Shown here: positions 8,537 to 17,161 of the stretch, one piece after another
Layout: each line of letters opens with the position of its first letter
Numbering within the stretch: position 1 is the first letter of the stretch
Assembly: GCF_041262565.1 (NCBI RefSeq)
Contig: NZ_JBGCCJ010000001.1
Coordinates: 3,038,001 to 3,102,000, forward strand
Source of the DNA: Leifsonia sp. EB41
GTDB taxonomy: Bacteria > Actinomycetota > Actinomycetes > Actinomycetales > Microbacteriaceae
Direction of reading: 5' to 3'
DNA length: 64,000 bases
Notes under the pieces: model-generated
The model's input: the letters and a program-made list of their open reading frames with translations, nothing else
Told to the model about the DNA's origin: nothing
The model's database searches: none
Program-made: the position numbers and the translations under genes

Positions 8537-9088
8537 TCAGTCCCTCCGGTACCGGGTCAGGCTCGCCGGCCCCACCTGCTCCGACGAGGTCAGCGCGAGG
8601 AGCGCCCCGTCCGGGAACAGCCGCCGCCCCGCACCGACCGCGGTCGGGAAGGTCAGCAGCCGGTACTCGTCCACGCGATCGGCGGCGGTGAGCCGGGCGA
8701 GCAGCGAGCCGCTGCCGATGACGACCACGTCGCGCTCGGGCAGCGTCATTTCGAGCCAGTCCTCCAGCGTGCCCGCGACCTGGTCGGTGTTCGACCAGCG
8801 CGCGACCTCCACCGGGCTGCCGCTCACGACCGCCTTCGCCGCACGGTTCATCGACCGCGAGAAGTCGTCGTCGCGCGCCGGCCACAGCGTGCTGAAGTGC
8901 TCCCAGGTGCGGCGGCCGAACAGCAGCGTTCCCGTCTCCAGGATCGCGCCGAGCCGGAACTTGTCTCCGGCCACGCCCTGCGGCCCGAAGCGCATCGCCC
9001 AGCCGCCGAACGGCGTGCCGTCGCTGCCGTCCGGGTCCTCCACGACGCCGTCCAGCGTGATGAACTGCACGACGATCAGCTCTCCCAT
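8537..9088 (-). CDS. Dihydrofolate reductase-like (RibD C-terminal domain) protein
   Basis: This 183-residue protein has the family layout: an N-terminal VVQFITLDGVVEDP strand, then GRRTWEHFSTLWP, and VVVIGSGSLLARL for NADP binding. These stand-alone RibD-C proteins are probably NADPH-dependent reductases and are common beside regulators in actinobacteria. The ATG at 9088 follows AGGAGG with a seven-base gap, so it is preferred to a longer reading. It lies just downstream of, and on the same strand as, a sigma factor gene. Confidence 0.87.
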   Translation of the reverse strand: MGELIVVQFITLDGVVEDPDGSDGTPFGGWAMRFGPQGVAGDKFRLGAILETGTLLFGRRTWEHFSTLWPARDDDFSRSMNRAAKAVVSGSPVEVARWSNTDQVAGTLEDWLEMTLPERDVVVIGSGSLLARLTAADRVDEYRLLTFPTAVGAGRRLFPDGALLALTSSEQVGPASLTRYRRD

Positions 9089-9152
9089 GATGGTCCTCCT
9101 GACGACACCGCGTCTCGGTGCCATCAGTGGATACGTGCGGGAGGGCCGGAAA

Positions 9153-10088
9153 TCATCGCACGGCCGCGGACTCCTCGAACAGGGCGAACAGCCGGGGATG
9201 CTGGTAGACGAGCACGTGCCCGATCGCGCCGCGGGCGTCCCAGTCGAAGAGCTGGAGCGTGTGCGGCTCGCGCGCCTCCCCGACGCCCCGGTAGAGCAGG
9301 AAGCCGGGCTGCCCGCCCGCCGAGACCGGCGTGGTCGACCACTCGACGCCGCGCCAGGAGAACAGGTGCTCCATGAACGCCAGGTACGGCGCGACGCCGA
9401 TCGACCAGTCCGGCACCGGCGGCATCTCGAACACCAGATCGTCGGCGACGAGGGAGGCCAGCGCGGCCACGTCGGCCCGCTCGATCGCGCGCGCGTAGCC
9501 TTCGACGGCCCCGGGCGCCGGCGGATGCGCGCGCTCGACCCCGGCGGCGATCGCGGCGCGCGCCCGCTGGAGCGCGGAGTTCGCCGACGCCACCGACACC
9601 TCCAGCACCGCGGCCGTCTCGGCGGCGCTGAGCCCGATCACGTCGCGGAGGACGAACGCTCCGCGCTGCGCGGGCGAGAGGTACTGCAGCATGGCCGTCA
9701 CCGCGAACCGCACCTCCTCCCTCTGCTCGGCGCGGCCCTCGACCTCCGAGGCGGCCGCCCAGCCGGTCGGCGCGGGCAGCAGCCACGGCACGTCGAGCGC
9801 CGGCACCAGCGGGGCGCCGGCCTCCAGCCCGGGGTCCTGGAGGTCGCGCGGCAGTGGTCGTCGCGGCGCCTCCCGCAGCCGGTCGAGGCAGACGTTGCGG
9901 GCGATCCGGTAGCACCAGGTCGAGAGCGACCCCTTGGCCGGGTCGAAGGTGTCGCGGGCACGCCAGCTGCGCTCCAGGGCGTCCTGCGCCGCGTCCTCCG
10001 CCTCGAACGGCGAGCCGAGGAGCTGGTAGCAAAAGGCCGTCAGCCCGCGCCGGAGGCCGCCGAGCGCCGCCTCGTCGAATGCCGTCAT
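9153..10088 (-). CDS. RNA polymerase sigma factor with SnoaL-like C-terminal domain (SigG/SigJ-like ECF group)
   Basis: This 311-residue protein starts with a sigma region 2 (LLGSPFEAEDAAQDALERSW and WCYRIARNVCLDRLR). Region 4 follows (LSPAQRGAFVLRDVIGLSAAETAAVL with the helix-turn-helix). A ~110-residue SnoaL-like domain comes last (GYARAIERADVAALASLVADDLVFEMPP). Such large ECF factors lack a partner anti-sigma, and the SnoaL-like domain is thought to regulate them. A -10 TAGGAT six bases before the ATG suggests a leaderless message. The DHFR-like gene follows 64 bp downstream and may be its partner. Confidence 0.88.
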   Translation of the reverse strand: MTAFDEAALGGLRRGLTAFCYQLLGSPFEAEDAAQDALERSWRARDTFDPAKGSLSTWCYRIARNVCLDRLREAPRRPLPRDLQDPGLEAGAPLVPALDVPWLLPAPTGWAAASEVEGRAEQREEVRFAVTAMLQYLSPAQRGAFVLRDVIGLSAAETAAVLEVSVASANSALQRARAAIAAGVERAHPPAPGAVEGYARAIERADVAALASLVADDLVFEMPPVPDWSIGVAPYLAFMEHLFSWRGVEWSTTPVSAGGQPGFLLYRGVGEAREPHTLQLFDWDARGAIGHVLVYQHPRLFALFEESAAVR

Positions 10089-10144
10089 GCGCCGATCCTA
10101 GAGCGGGCCTGTCGGAGCGCGTCCGCAGGTGTCGGCGTGCGGGT

Positions 10145-11227
10145 TCAGCCCCAGCCGGCCGCAAGCCCTGCGGCGGCGGCCTCCCTGCTCCGGACGCGTC
10201 GGACGACGTATAGCCAGGTGAGGCCGCTCGCCGCCGCGAATACCAGCGAGAGCAGCACGACGAGGATCCCGGACGCCGGGCCGAGCGCACGTACGCTCGC
10301 CGTCCACTGCAGCGCGTCGAACAGCCCGTGCGCGGCGGCGACGCCGAGGTAGGCGGCCACCACGCCGAACGTGATCCGGAAGCGTCCGCCGCGCGCCGCG
10401 CCGAACACCGCGGCGCCGAGCAGCGCGGAGAAGACCGGGTGCAGGAACGGCCCGCTCAGCTGGCGGGCTGCCGTCGTGGTGAGGAAGAGCCCGAGCCCCG
10501 CGCCGTCGACCTGCCCGAGCGCGAACGCGTGCTGCAGGTAGCCGAGGTTCTCGATGACGCTGAAACCGAGGCCGACCGCGCCGCCGACGAACAGCCCGAT
10601 CCTGGCGTTCTTGACCGGCAGCCGCAGGCAGAGCAGCACAGCGCAGAGCATCTTGGCCAGCTCCTCCACCAGACCGGCGGAGGCCAGCACGGCGAGGCTG
10701 GGACGCAGCGAGGACCCTCCGGCCGCGATGTCGATGAGGCCCTCGAAGGGCAGCACGAGCAGGGTCGCGACGGCGCCGCCGAGCAGCGCGACCGTGACGA
10801 GGCGTGGAACGCTGAGCCGGTCCTCCGGCCGAAGCTTGTACGCCATCGTGTAGAAGATCGCGGCGGCGGCGGTGGCGCTGCCGGTGACCAGCAGGTACGG
10901 CGAGAGGACCGCCGGCGAGCCGTCGTGCGCGTGCGGGGACAGCGCGGAGAACAGGAAGCTGAGGCCGAACAGCCACAGCCACACCACCGCGCTGCCCGCG
11001 ACGATCAGCCAGCCGCCCCAGCGGCCCAGCCACTTGGTGCGGCGCGGGGAGCCGGAGGAGGCGGCCGCGACCGTCTGCACGCCGCCCGCGTGCGTCGCCG
11101 TCACGGCCTGCGCACCGCCCGGCCAGGTGTACCCCGTCCACGACCCGCCGCTCCACCACCGGTACGACGGCGCAGGGGTCGGGTCGGGATACCAGCCGGG
11201 CGGCGGCGGAGGGGGCAGGACGCTCAT
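10145..11227 (-). CDS. PrsW-family intramembrane metalloprotease with DUF2510 N-terminus
   Basis: This is a 360-residue protein. Residues ~8-40 form a DUF2510 motif (PGWYPDP then YRWWSGGSWTGYT), a cytoplasmic module common in actinobacterial membrane proteins. About eight membrane segments follow. They carry the PrsW motifs GLVEELAK (the EE pair), GFSVIENLGY, HPVFSALLG and AAHGLFDA, which supply the metal ligands for intramembrane proteolysis. In Bacillus, PrsW cleaves an anti-sigma factor; here it lies near two sigma factors, but a link is only inferred. TATCCT six bases before the ATG suggests leaderless expression. Confidence 0.9.
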   Translation of the reverse strand: MSVLPPPPPPGWYPDPTPAPSYRWWSGGSWTGYTWPGGAQAVTATHAGGVQTVAAASSGSPRRTKWLGRWGGWLIVAGSAVVWLWLFGLSFLFSALSPHAHDGSPAVLSPYLLVTGSATAAAAIFYTMAYKLRPEDRLSVPRLVTVALLGGAVATLLVLPFEGLIDIAAGGSSLRPSLAVLASAGLVEELAKMLCAVLLCLRLPVKNARIGLFVGGAVGLGFSVIENLGYLQHAFALGQVDGAGLGLFLTTTAARQLSGPFLHPVFSALLGAAVFGAARGGRFRITFGVVAAYLGVAAAHGLFDALQWTASVRALGPASGILVVLLSLVFAAASGLTWLYVVRRVRSREAAAAGLAAGWG

Positions 11228-11244
11228 TCGATCAGGATAGGTAC

Positions 11245-11679
11245 TCAGTGCCCCTCGATCGCCGCTTTGAGCTTCGGAAGCTGCCCGACCTCGGCCGTCA
11301 TCGTCTTCTGGATCATCCCGTTCATGAGCTTCTTCAGCCCGGTCGGGGTGTAGTCGAGGGCGAACAGCACGCGCGTGCCCGTCCCGTCCGCGGTGAGCGT
11401 GTAGACGCCCTCGGGACGCGCGGGCCCGGTGATGACCTCGAACCGCAGCTCCTGGCCGGGGATCGCGGAGGTGATCCGGTAGTCGCCCGCGATCGGCCGT
11501 CCTCCTGGCCCGGTGAGCGTCTGCGCGTACACGGCGCCGAGCTCGCCGGCCGACCCGCTGCGCAGCGAGATCTCCTTCACCCCGTCCCGCCAGCGCGGGT
11601 TGTTCAGGCCGTCGGCCAGGAACGCGTACACCTCCGCCGCCGGTCGGCCGATGGTGATGGTGCCGTCTGCGTGCGCCAT
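11245..11679 (-). CDS. SRPBCC (START/Bet v1-like) family protein
   Basis: This 144-residue single-domain protein has the polyketide-cyclase-like pattern: ITIGRPAAEVYAFLADGLNNPRW at the N-terminus, a beta-sheet core, and a long C-terminal helix. The fold makes a hydrophobic ligand pocket. The ligand cannot be read. It ends 17 bp before the PrsW gene on the same strand, so the two may be cotranscribed, although PrsW also has its own promoter. Confidence 0.85.
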   Translation of the reverse strand: MAHADGTITIGRPAAEVYAFLADGLNNPRWRDGVKEISLRSGSAGELGAVYAQTLTGPGGRPIAGDYRITSAIPGQELRFEVITGPARPEGVYTLTADGTGTRVLFALDYTPTGLKKLMNGMIQKTMTAEVGQLPKLKAAIEGH

Positions 11680-11829
11680 GCCTGCTCCTTCTGCTGCGCC
11701 GTCCGTCGGCGCGCGCTGCTCAGATTATGGCCCGCGCGGAAATCTTCCGCGCCCGCGTAACCTTTCGGCCCTGCCGGCGATTAAGTCAGCGAGGGCGTCG
11801 GCCTTCCCCGGATGTCAGGAAGGACCTGG

Positions 11830-12096
11830 ATGCCCCTCACGACCCCCGTTCCCACCTCCGTCGTCTCCGCCGCCCCCGCGGAGCCGGCGTCGGGTACGGG
11901 TGCCATCGCGGCGTGCTGTGCGACTTCGGTCGCCCCCGTGAAGTCCGCCGCCCATCGTCCCCGCATCACCGCTCCGGCCGGCGTCCGCTTCGCGGAAGTC
12001 CCGGCCGGGCTGGAGGGAACCGCCGCGCCAACCCCCCGGGGCGCGCGGATCCCGACCGGCCCGGCCGGGGCGTCGGCCGCCCGGCGGAAGGCGTAG
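11830..12096 (+). CDS. Possible small Ala/Pro/Thr-rich protein
   Basis: An 88-codon frame begins with ATG seven bases after GGAAGGA. It is rich in Ala, Pro and Thr, and has two adjacent Cys (AACCATS). No domain is recognised. About 65-70 bases upstream is GTAACCT (11757-11763), an AAC-type -35 box of ECF sigma factors, with AT-rich GATTAA at 11779. This could be a promoter read by the sigma factor encoded just downstream. In GC-rich DNA such frames often arise by chance, so reality is uncertain. The rest of 11680-12208 shows no other convincing gene. Confidence 0.3.
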   Translation: MPLTTPVPTSVVSAAPAEPASGTGAIAACCATSVAPVKSAAHRPRITAPAGVRFAEVPAGLEGTAAPTPRGARIPTGPAGASAARRKA

Positions 12097-12208
12097 ACGA
12101 TGGACCACTGCCTGCCGCGGGCTCGGGTTTTCGCGGCGGGCGGTGGTGATGGTGGCATCGCACTCCGTGCAGGGGTCGGCCTCCTCCCGTCGGAGTGGCT
12201 GATCCCGC

Positions 12209-12238
12209 TAGAGTGGCCGCGTGAGGCCCGGCCCGTGA
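12209..12238 (+). promoter_or_regulatory. -10 box plus leaderless five-codon upstream ORF coupled to the sigma gene
   Basis: TAGAGT at 12209-12214 is followed after exactly six bases by GTG at 12221. This is the same -10-to-start geometry as at many leaderless genes in this window. Reading from it gives Val-Arg-Pro-Gly-Pro and a TGA at 12236-12238, which overlaps the GTG (12235) of the sigma factor as GTGA. Ribosomes finishing the mini-ORF could restart on the sigma gene, which has no good ribosome binding site of its own. Confidence 0.5.
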
Positions 12239-12789
12239 AGGATCACGCGCACCGTGAGACCGGCGGTACCGCCGTGCTCTTCACCGACGCCTACCGCACG
12301 CACGCGGCGGCGCTGCTGGCCTACCTCCGCTCGCAGGGTGTGGACGATCCGGAGGCGGTGACCCAGGACGTCTTCGTCGCCCTCTACCCGCGGCTGGAGT
12401 CGCTCTCAGGCGGGCGGGACGGCCTCCGCGCCCTGCTCTTCACCATCGCGCACGCCCGCGTGGTCGACCACCACCGGCGGCGCTCCCGCGTCCCGGTCGC
12501 GATCGCCTACGATCCGCTCACCGACACCCGCAGCACGCCGTCGGCCGAGGACGACGTCGTGCACGACACCGGCGTCGCCGAGCTGCTCGGCCGGTTGACC
12601 CCCGAGTACCGCGACGTCATCGCGCTGCGCATCCTGGCCGAGCTCAGCATCGAGGAGGTCGCCCGGATCATGGGGCGCAGCCCCGGGGCGATCAAGCAGC
12701 TCCAGCGCCGGGCCCTGCTCGCGCTGCGCCGGGAGGTCGACACCGGCGCCGGCTCCGAGGCCGGCCGGGAACCGGAGGAGGTGCGATGA
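12235..12789 (+). CDS. ECF RNA polymerase sigma factor
   Basis: This ~184-residue sigma-70 family protein has region 2 (DAYRTHAAALLAYLRSQGVDDPEAVTQDVF and LLFTIAHARVVDHHRRR) and region 4 (LTPEYRDVIALRILAELSIEEVARIMGRSPGAIKQLQRRALLALR). The GTG at 12235 is chosen because it overlaps a tiny upstream leaderless ORF. A later GTG at 12274 is possible. It is coupled by ATGA to a membrane protein gene that occupies the usual anti-sigma position. Likely role: response to an envelope or surface signal. Confidence 0.87.
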   Translation: MKDHAHRETGGTAVLFTDAYRTHAAALLAYLRSQGVDDPEAVTQDVFVALYPRLESLSGGRDGLRALLFTIAHARVVDHHRRRSRVPVAIAYDPLTDTRSTPSAEDDVVHDTGVAELLGRLTPEYRDVIALRILAELSIEEVARIMGRSPGAIKQLQRRALLALRREVDTGAGSEAGREPEEVR

Positions 12790-13613
12790 CCGCGAATCCT
12801 GCCGATGACCCGGTGCTGCGCCTCCTGGACGAGGCCGGCCTGGCGGACGACGAAACACTCTCCGCCCTCCTCGGCGAACTCCAGGCGACCGCCGCCGCGG
12901 AGCCGCCCGCGCCCTCGCGCGACGTGGTGCGGCTGATGTCCGGCCGCCGCCCGGCTGCCTCGTGGTTCGCCCGCCGCGGCGCGCGGACGACCACGGTGGT
13001 CCTGCTGGCCGCGGCGCTGGCCGGCGGAGCGTCCGCCGCCGCAGCGGCGAGCCCCGCGTTCCACACGGTGGTCGACGACGCGTTCTCGAGCCTCGCGAGA
13101 ATCGTCGGGCCCGCCACGCATCCGGAGTCCGCCTCGCCCGATGCGCCGGCGTCGGGGCACGACACCGCGAACGAGGCGACGCCGTCGCCGCGGAACACCG
13201 GACATCAGGGCGTGCCAGCGGGCTCGGGCTCGGCGGAGGCCGGAGACGCCCAGAGGGATCAGGCCTCTCCGCCATCGTCGGCTGCGAAGGACGACGCGCA
13301 GGCGCAGGCCGCGTCCGACGCCCAGCTCGGCGCGGTGTCGCAGCCCGGAGCGGGCGGAGCGGACGCCTCCGGCGACGGCCCCGGCAAGAGCGCGCCCGCC
13401 GGCTCCGGTTCGAGCACGGGCAAGGGCGCCGGAGCTGGTCAGGGCGACGATCAGGGAGCCTCCGGCGCATCATCCACGCAGAAGCGCACCCCCTCGCGCT
13501 TCCAGCCTGTTCCCACGCCGTCGCCCCTGCCGACGGCGGCCGGTTCGCAGGTCGGCCGAGGCGGCTCCGCGGGCGGCTCGCAGGACTCCGGCGGTCAGGG
13601 CTCCGACCGCTGA
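12786..13613 (+). CDS. Single-pass membrane protein in anti-sigma position
   Basis: This 275-residue protein has a ~65-residue cytoplasmic part (with the pattern DPVLRLLDEAGLADDETLSALLGEL), one membrane helix (VVLLAAALAGGASAAAAAS, residues ~71-89), and a long low-complexity extracellular tail rich in Ser, Gly, Ala, Pro and Gln. The gene overlaps the sigma factor (ATGA), as membrane anti-sigma genes do. However, the HxxxCxxC zinc motif of the common ZAS class is absent, so it would be a non-ZAS anti-sigma or a sigma-controlled surface protein. Function is inferred from position only. Confidence 0.75.
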   Translation: MTANPADDPVLRLLDEAGLADDETLSALLGELQATAAAEPPAPSRDVVRLMSGRRPAASWFARRGARTTTVVLLAAALAGGASAAAAASPAFHTVVDDAFSSLARIVGPATHPESASPDAPASGHDTANEATPSPRNTGHQGVPAGSGSAEAGDAQRDQASPPSSAAKDDAQAQAASDAQLGAVSQPGAGGADASGDGPGKSAPAGSGSSTGKGAGAGQGDDQGASGASSTQKRTPSRFQPVPTPSPLPTAAGSQVGRGGSAGGSQDSGGQGSDR

Positions 13614-13676
13614 TCCGCACCCTCCGCGTGCGGCGCGCACCGGGCTAGGGTGTGCGGTGACGAGCGAGGAGGGTGG

Positions 13677-15980
13677 ATGCGTGCGACGGACTGGCTGAGG
13701 CGACACGACCCCGACTTCGCCGCCCTGCGCCGCGCAGGCCGTGCCGCGATCGTCATGCCGGTGCTGTTCGCGTTCGGGAGCATCGTCCTCCACGATGGGC
13801 AGGTCGCCACGTTCGCGGCGTTCGGATCGTTCGCGATGCTGCTGCTCGTCGACTTCAGCGGGCCGCTCGTCGACCGGGTGCAGGCCCAGCTCGCGCTCGC
13901 CGTGGCGGGCGCGGTGCTCGTCTGCCTCGGGACCATCGCGTCGCGGCCGGTCTGGCTCTCGGCCGTCGCGATGGCCGTCGTGGCGTTCGCCGTGCTCTTC
14001 GCGGGTTCGGTGAGCTCGGTCACGGCCTCGGCGAGCACGTCCCTGCTGCTGGCGTTCATCCTGCCGGTCACTCTTCCCGGGACCGTCGCCTCGATCGGCC
14101 CGCGCCTGCTCGGCTGGGGGATCGCCTCCGTCGTGGCGGTCGTCGCGATCGTCACGCTCTGGCCCGCGCCCGCGCGGGAGCCGCTGCGGGCCCTGGCCGT
14201 CGACGCCTGCCGGGCGCTCGCGGCCCGGCTGCGCGCCGAGGCCGCGGCGATGCTCCGCGCGGGCAGCCCCGACCTCGCGGCCGAGCGCGACCGCGCCGTG
14301 GCGGAGGCCGACGCGGCGGTCGACGCGCTGCACGCCGCGTTCCTGCGCACGCCGTACCGGCCGACCGGCCTCAGCACGTCGGCGCGGACAATCGTGCGGC
14401 TGGTGGACGAGCTGAACTGGCTGAACTCGGTGATCGCACAGTTCGACCACGTCAAGATCACGGCGGCGACCCACGGACCCGTGCACGTCGCCGCGTTCGA
14501 GGTGAAGAGTACGTCGGCGGCGGTGCTGGAGGAGGGCGCGACCCTCCTCGCGCAGCACGGCGGCGACCCTGCCGCCCTGGACGCCGCGCTCGCCCTCCTG
14601 GTGGAGGCGCGCACCGGCGTGGAGGCCGCAACCATGGCGCTCCCGGTCGGCCCCGACCCGGACGGCGGCCGCCGGGTCGCCGACGAGGTCGTGACGGCGC
14701 TCGACCCGGGTTTCCGTGCGCAGGAGCTCGCCCAGGCGGTCGAGACGGTCGCCGGGAACATCGCGCTCACCGCGCAGGCGGAGCGCCGTACCTGGTGGCA
14801 GCGCCTCCTGGGGCGGCAGCCCGGCGACCTGGCCGGCCCGGTCGCCGCCGCCGCCGAGCGCGCGAGCGGGTTCGTCGGCTGGAACTCGGTGTGGTTGCGC
14901 AACAGCATCCGCGGCGCCATCGCGCTCGGGCTCGCCGTGGCGCTGGCCAACCTCACCGGCGTGCAGCACTCGTTCTGGGTCGTGCTCGGCACGCTCTCGG
15001 TGCTCCGCTCCAACGCGCTGAGCACCGGCCAGACCGTGCTGCGCGGCGTGGTCGGCACCGCGGTCGGAGTGCTGCTCGGCGCGCTCGCGATGCTCGCCAT
15101 CGGCGACAACCGCGTCGTGATCTGGGTGCTGCTCCCGATCGCCATCCTGGTGGCGGGTGTCGCCCCCGCCGCGATCTCCTTCGCCGCGGGGCAGGCCGCG
15201 TTCACCATCCTGCTGGTGCTGCTGTTCAACCTGATCGCGCCGTCGGGCTGGACGGTCGGCCTGATCCGCATCGAGGACATCGCGCTCGGCTGCGCCGTGA
15301 GCCTGGTCGTCGGTCTGCTGTTCTGGCCGCGGGGAGCGGCCGCGTCACTGCGGCAGGCGCTGGCTGACGCGTACCGGGAGAGCGTCCGGTACCTCGGCGC
15401 GACCGTCGCCTTCGGGCTGGCGCGCTGCGAGGCGGATGCAGCCGAACACCCCGAGCCCCGGCAGCAGGCGCTCCGGGCGGCCGCCGCCGCTCGGCGGCTG
15501 GACGACGCGTTCCGCACTTACCTCGGGGAGCGCGGCAGCAAGCAGCGTCCGCTCGCCGAGGTGTCGGCCTCGGTCGGCGGCGTCGCGGGCGTCCGGCTGG
15601 CGAGCGACGCCATCCTCGACCTCTGGCGCCGGCAGGAGGTCGCAGGCGACGAGCGCGAGGGCGCCCGCAGCTCGCTGGAGGACTCCCTCGCGCGACTCGA
15701 CGGCTGGTACGAGCAGCTCGCGTCGAGCCTGGTCGCCCGCGAGCCGCTCCCCGCACCTGTGCCGTCCGACCAGCAGGACCGCCACCGGCTGGCCGACGTC
15801 GTCGCGGACGACCTCGGCGACGGCACAGGTCACATCGTCGCGCGGGCCGTCCGGATCATCTGGACGGGCGACTACCTCGACGTCGTGCGCCGCTTGGAGT
15901 CGGTGATCGTCGGACCCGTGGACGCGCTGGGCGACGACCTGGTGGCCGCGAGGCGGCGGCCCGGCTCACGGATGCGGTGA
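13677..15980 (+). CDS. FUSC-family (fusaric acid resistance/aromatic acid exporter-like) membrane protein
   Basis: This 767-residue protein has two membrane domains of about six helices each (residues ~20-165 and ~410-555), separated by and followed by large helical cytoplasmic domains. The second domain has the FUSC landmark RNSIRGAIALGLAVALANLTG, then HSFWVVLGTLSVLRSNAL and TGQTVLRGVVGTAVGVLLGA. Family members export aromatic acids or drugs. The ATG at 13677 follows GAGGAGGG; a TAGGGT -10 box lies at 13646-13651. The end overlaps the convergent small gene by 15 bp. Confidence 0.87.
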   Translation: MRATDWLRRHDPDFAALRRAGRAAIVMPVLFAFGSIVLHDGQVATFAAFGSFAMLLLVDFSGPLVDRVQAQLALAVAGAVLVCLGTIASRPVWLSAVAMAVVAFAVLFAGSVSSVTASASTSLLLAFILPVTLPGTVASIGPRLLGWGIASVVAVVAIVTLWPAPAREPLRALAVDACRALAARLRAEAAAMLRAGSPDLAAERDRAVAEADAAVDALHAAFLRTPYRPTGLSTSARTIVRLVDELNWLNSVIAQFDHVKITAATHGPVHVAAFEVKSTSAAVLEEGATLLAQHGGDPAALDAALALLVEARTGVEAATMALPVGPDPDGGRRVADEVVTALDPGFRAQELAQAVETVAGNIALTAQAERRTWWQRLLGRQPGDLAGPVAAAAERASGFVGWNSVWLRNSIRGAIALGLAVALANLTGVQHSFWVVLGTLSVLRSNALSTGQTVLRGVVGTAVGVLLGALAMLAIGDNRVVIWVLLPIAILVAGVAPAAISFAAGQAAFTILLVLLFNLIAPSGWTVGLIRIEDIALGCAVSLVVGLLFWPRGAAASLRQALADAYRESVRYLGATVAFGLARCEADAAEHPEPRQQALRAAAAARRLDDAFRTYLGERGSKQRPLAEVSASVGGVAGVRLASDAILDLWRRQEVAGDEREGARSSLEDSLARLDGWYEQLASSLVAREPLPAPVPSDQQDRHRLADVVADDLGDGTGHIVARAVRIIWTGDYLDVVRRLESVIVGPVDALGDDLVAARRRPGSRMR

Positions 15981-16430
15981 CTTGGTGTGCCCGGGAGCCG
16001 ACCCGCTCTTGCCCGCCGCGGGCGCAGCGGGAACGGGAGCGGGAGCCGGAGCCGGCGGCTGAACGACCGCGGCGGGCGGCGGAGCAGCCGGCGCCGGGGT
16101 GACGGCAGCCGCCGGAGGCGCCGCGACCGCGGGGGCCGGAGGGACGGTCGCCGCCCCCGTGGGCACAGCGTCCGGGGTCGGCCGTGACGACGTGCCGCTC
16201 GGCGCCGGATGTGCGCTCGGGGCGTGCCCTGCGCCCACCTGCGGCGCGCTCAGGAGGGCGAGGACGTCGAGGTGCGGCCCGGTCGCGAACAGCGTGAGCC
16301 CGAGCGCGACGCTCAGTGCGAGGGCGCCGACGACGAGCCCGCCGTTCGCCCGGGACCTCCGGCGACGCGTGCGGCGGACGGGCGGCGCGACCACCGGGTC
16401 GGCCGAATGCCGTCCCTTCGTCCCGCTCAC
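15966..16430 (-). CDS. Hypothetical single-pass protein with Pro/Ala-rich tail
   Basis: This 154-residue protein has a basic N-terminus (RRTRRRRSR), one hydrophobic helix (residues ~30-50, GLVVGALALSVALGLTLFA), then a ~100-residue tail dominated by Pro and Ala ending in GHTKSPHP. This looks like a membrane-anchored stalk crossing the cell wall. No domain is recognised. The arrangement resembles small wall-spanning actinobacterial proteins. It lies in the same direction as the ABC exporter genes, whose last gene ends 38 bp upstream of its start. Confidence 0.65.
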   Translation of the reverse strand: MSGTKGRHSADPVVAPPVRRTRRRRSRANGGLVVGALALSVALGLTLFATGPHLDVLALLSAPQVGAGHAPSAHPAPSGTSSRPTPDAVPTGAATVPPAPAVAAPPAAAVTPAPAAPPPAAVVQPPAPAPAPVPAAPAAGKSGSAPGHTKSPHP

Positions 16431-16468
16431 GCCTCCACCTGCACGGTCACGCAGTTTAGACGACGACC

Positions 16469-17161
16469 CTAAACGGGTTCCGTGACCCCCGTGACCCGCC
16501 CGTCCACCACCGTGACCAGCTCGTCCAGCGCCGGCGAGTGGACGAGGTCGTGCGTGACCAGCAGCGTGGCGGTCCCGCGCTCGTGCGTGAGCCGCGCGAT
16601 CAGGTCCATCACGGCGGCGCCGCTCTCCTGGTCGAGCGCGCTCGTCGGCTCGTCCACCAGCAGCACCTGCGGGCTGCGGACCAGCGCCCGGGCGATGGCG
16701 ACCCGCTGCCGCTGGCCCCCCGAGAGCTGCGCGGGCCGTTTATCCCCGTGAGCGCCCAGCCCGACCGCGTCGAGCAGCTCGTCCACCCGCTCGCGCACCT
16801 GGGCGCGGGCGGTCCGGCGTCGCGCTCCGCCGAGCTCGCCCATCACCTGGAGCTGCTCGCGCGCGGTGAGGGAGGCCAGCAGGTTCGACTGCTGGAACAC
16901 GATCCCGATCCGCTCGCGGCGCAGGCTCGTGGCCTGCTCCGCCGTCAGCGCCGCCGCGTCCTCCCCGCCGATCAGCACGCTGCCCGAGTCCGGGCGGATG
17001 AGCGTGGCGGCCAGCGCCAGGATGCTGGACTTGCCGGAGCCGGACGGCCCGGTGATCCCGGTCACCACGCCGGCACGGCCGTGCAGGGTGACGTGGTCGA
17101 CCGCGGTGACGCGGGAGGCCCCGTCGGGGAAGGTGAGGGTGACGTCGTCGAGGGTGATCAT
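16469..17161 (-). CDS. ABC transporter ATP-binding protein (MacB/LolD type)
   Basis: This 230-residue ATPase has Walker A GPSGSGKSS near residue 40, Q-loop FQQSNLL, signature LSGGQRQR, Walker B VLLVDEPT, D-loop SALD and H-loop VTHD. It is of the class that drives FtsX-type permeases. Its ATG overlaps the stop of the permease gene (ATGA). Together they form an exporter or mechanotransmission complex placed divergently from a histidine kinase/response regulator pair, the typical layout of envelope-stress or peptide-detoxification modules. Confidence 0.92.
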   Translation of the reverse strand: MITLDDVTLTFPDGASRVTAVDHVTLHGRAGVVTGITGPSGSGKSSILALAATLIRPDSGSVLIGGEDAAALTAEQATSLRRERIGIVFQQSNLLASLTAREQLQVMGELGGARRRTARAQVRERVDELLDAVGLGAHGDKRPAQLSGGQRQRVAIARALVRSPQVLLVDEPTSALDQESGAAVMDLIARLTHERGTATLLVTHDLVHSPALDELVTVVDGRVTGVTEPV

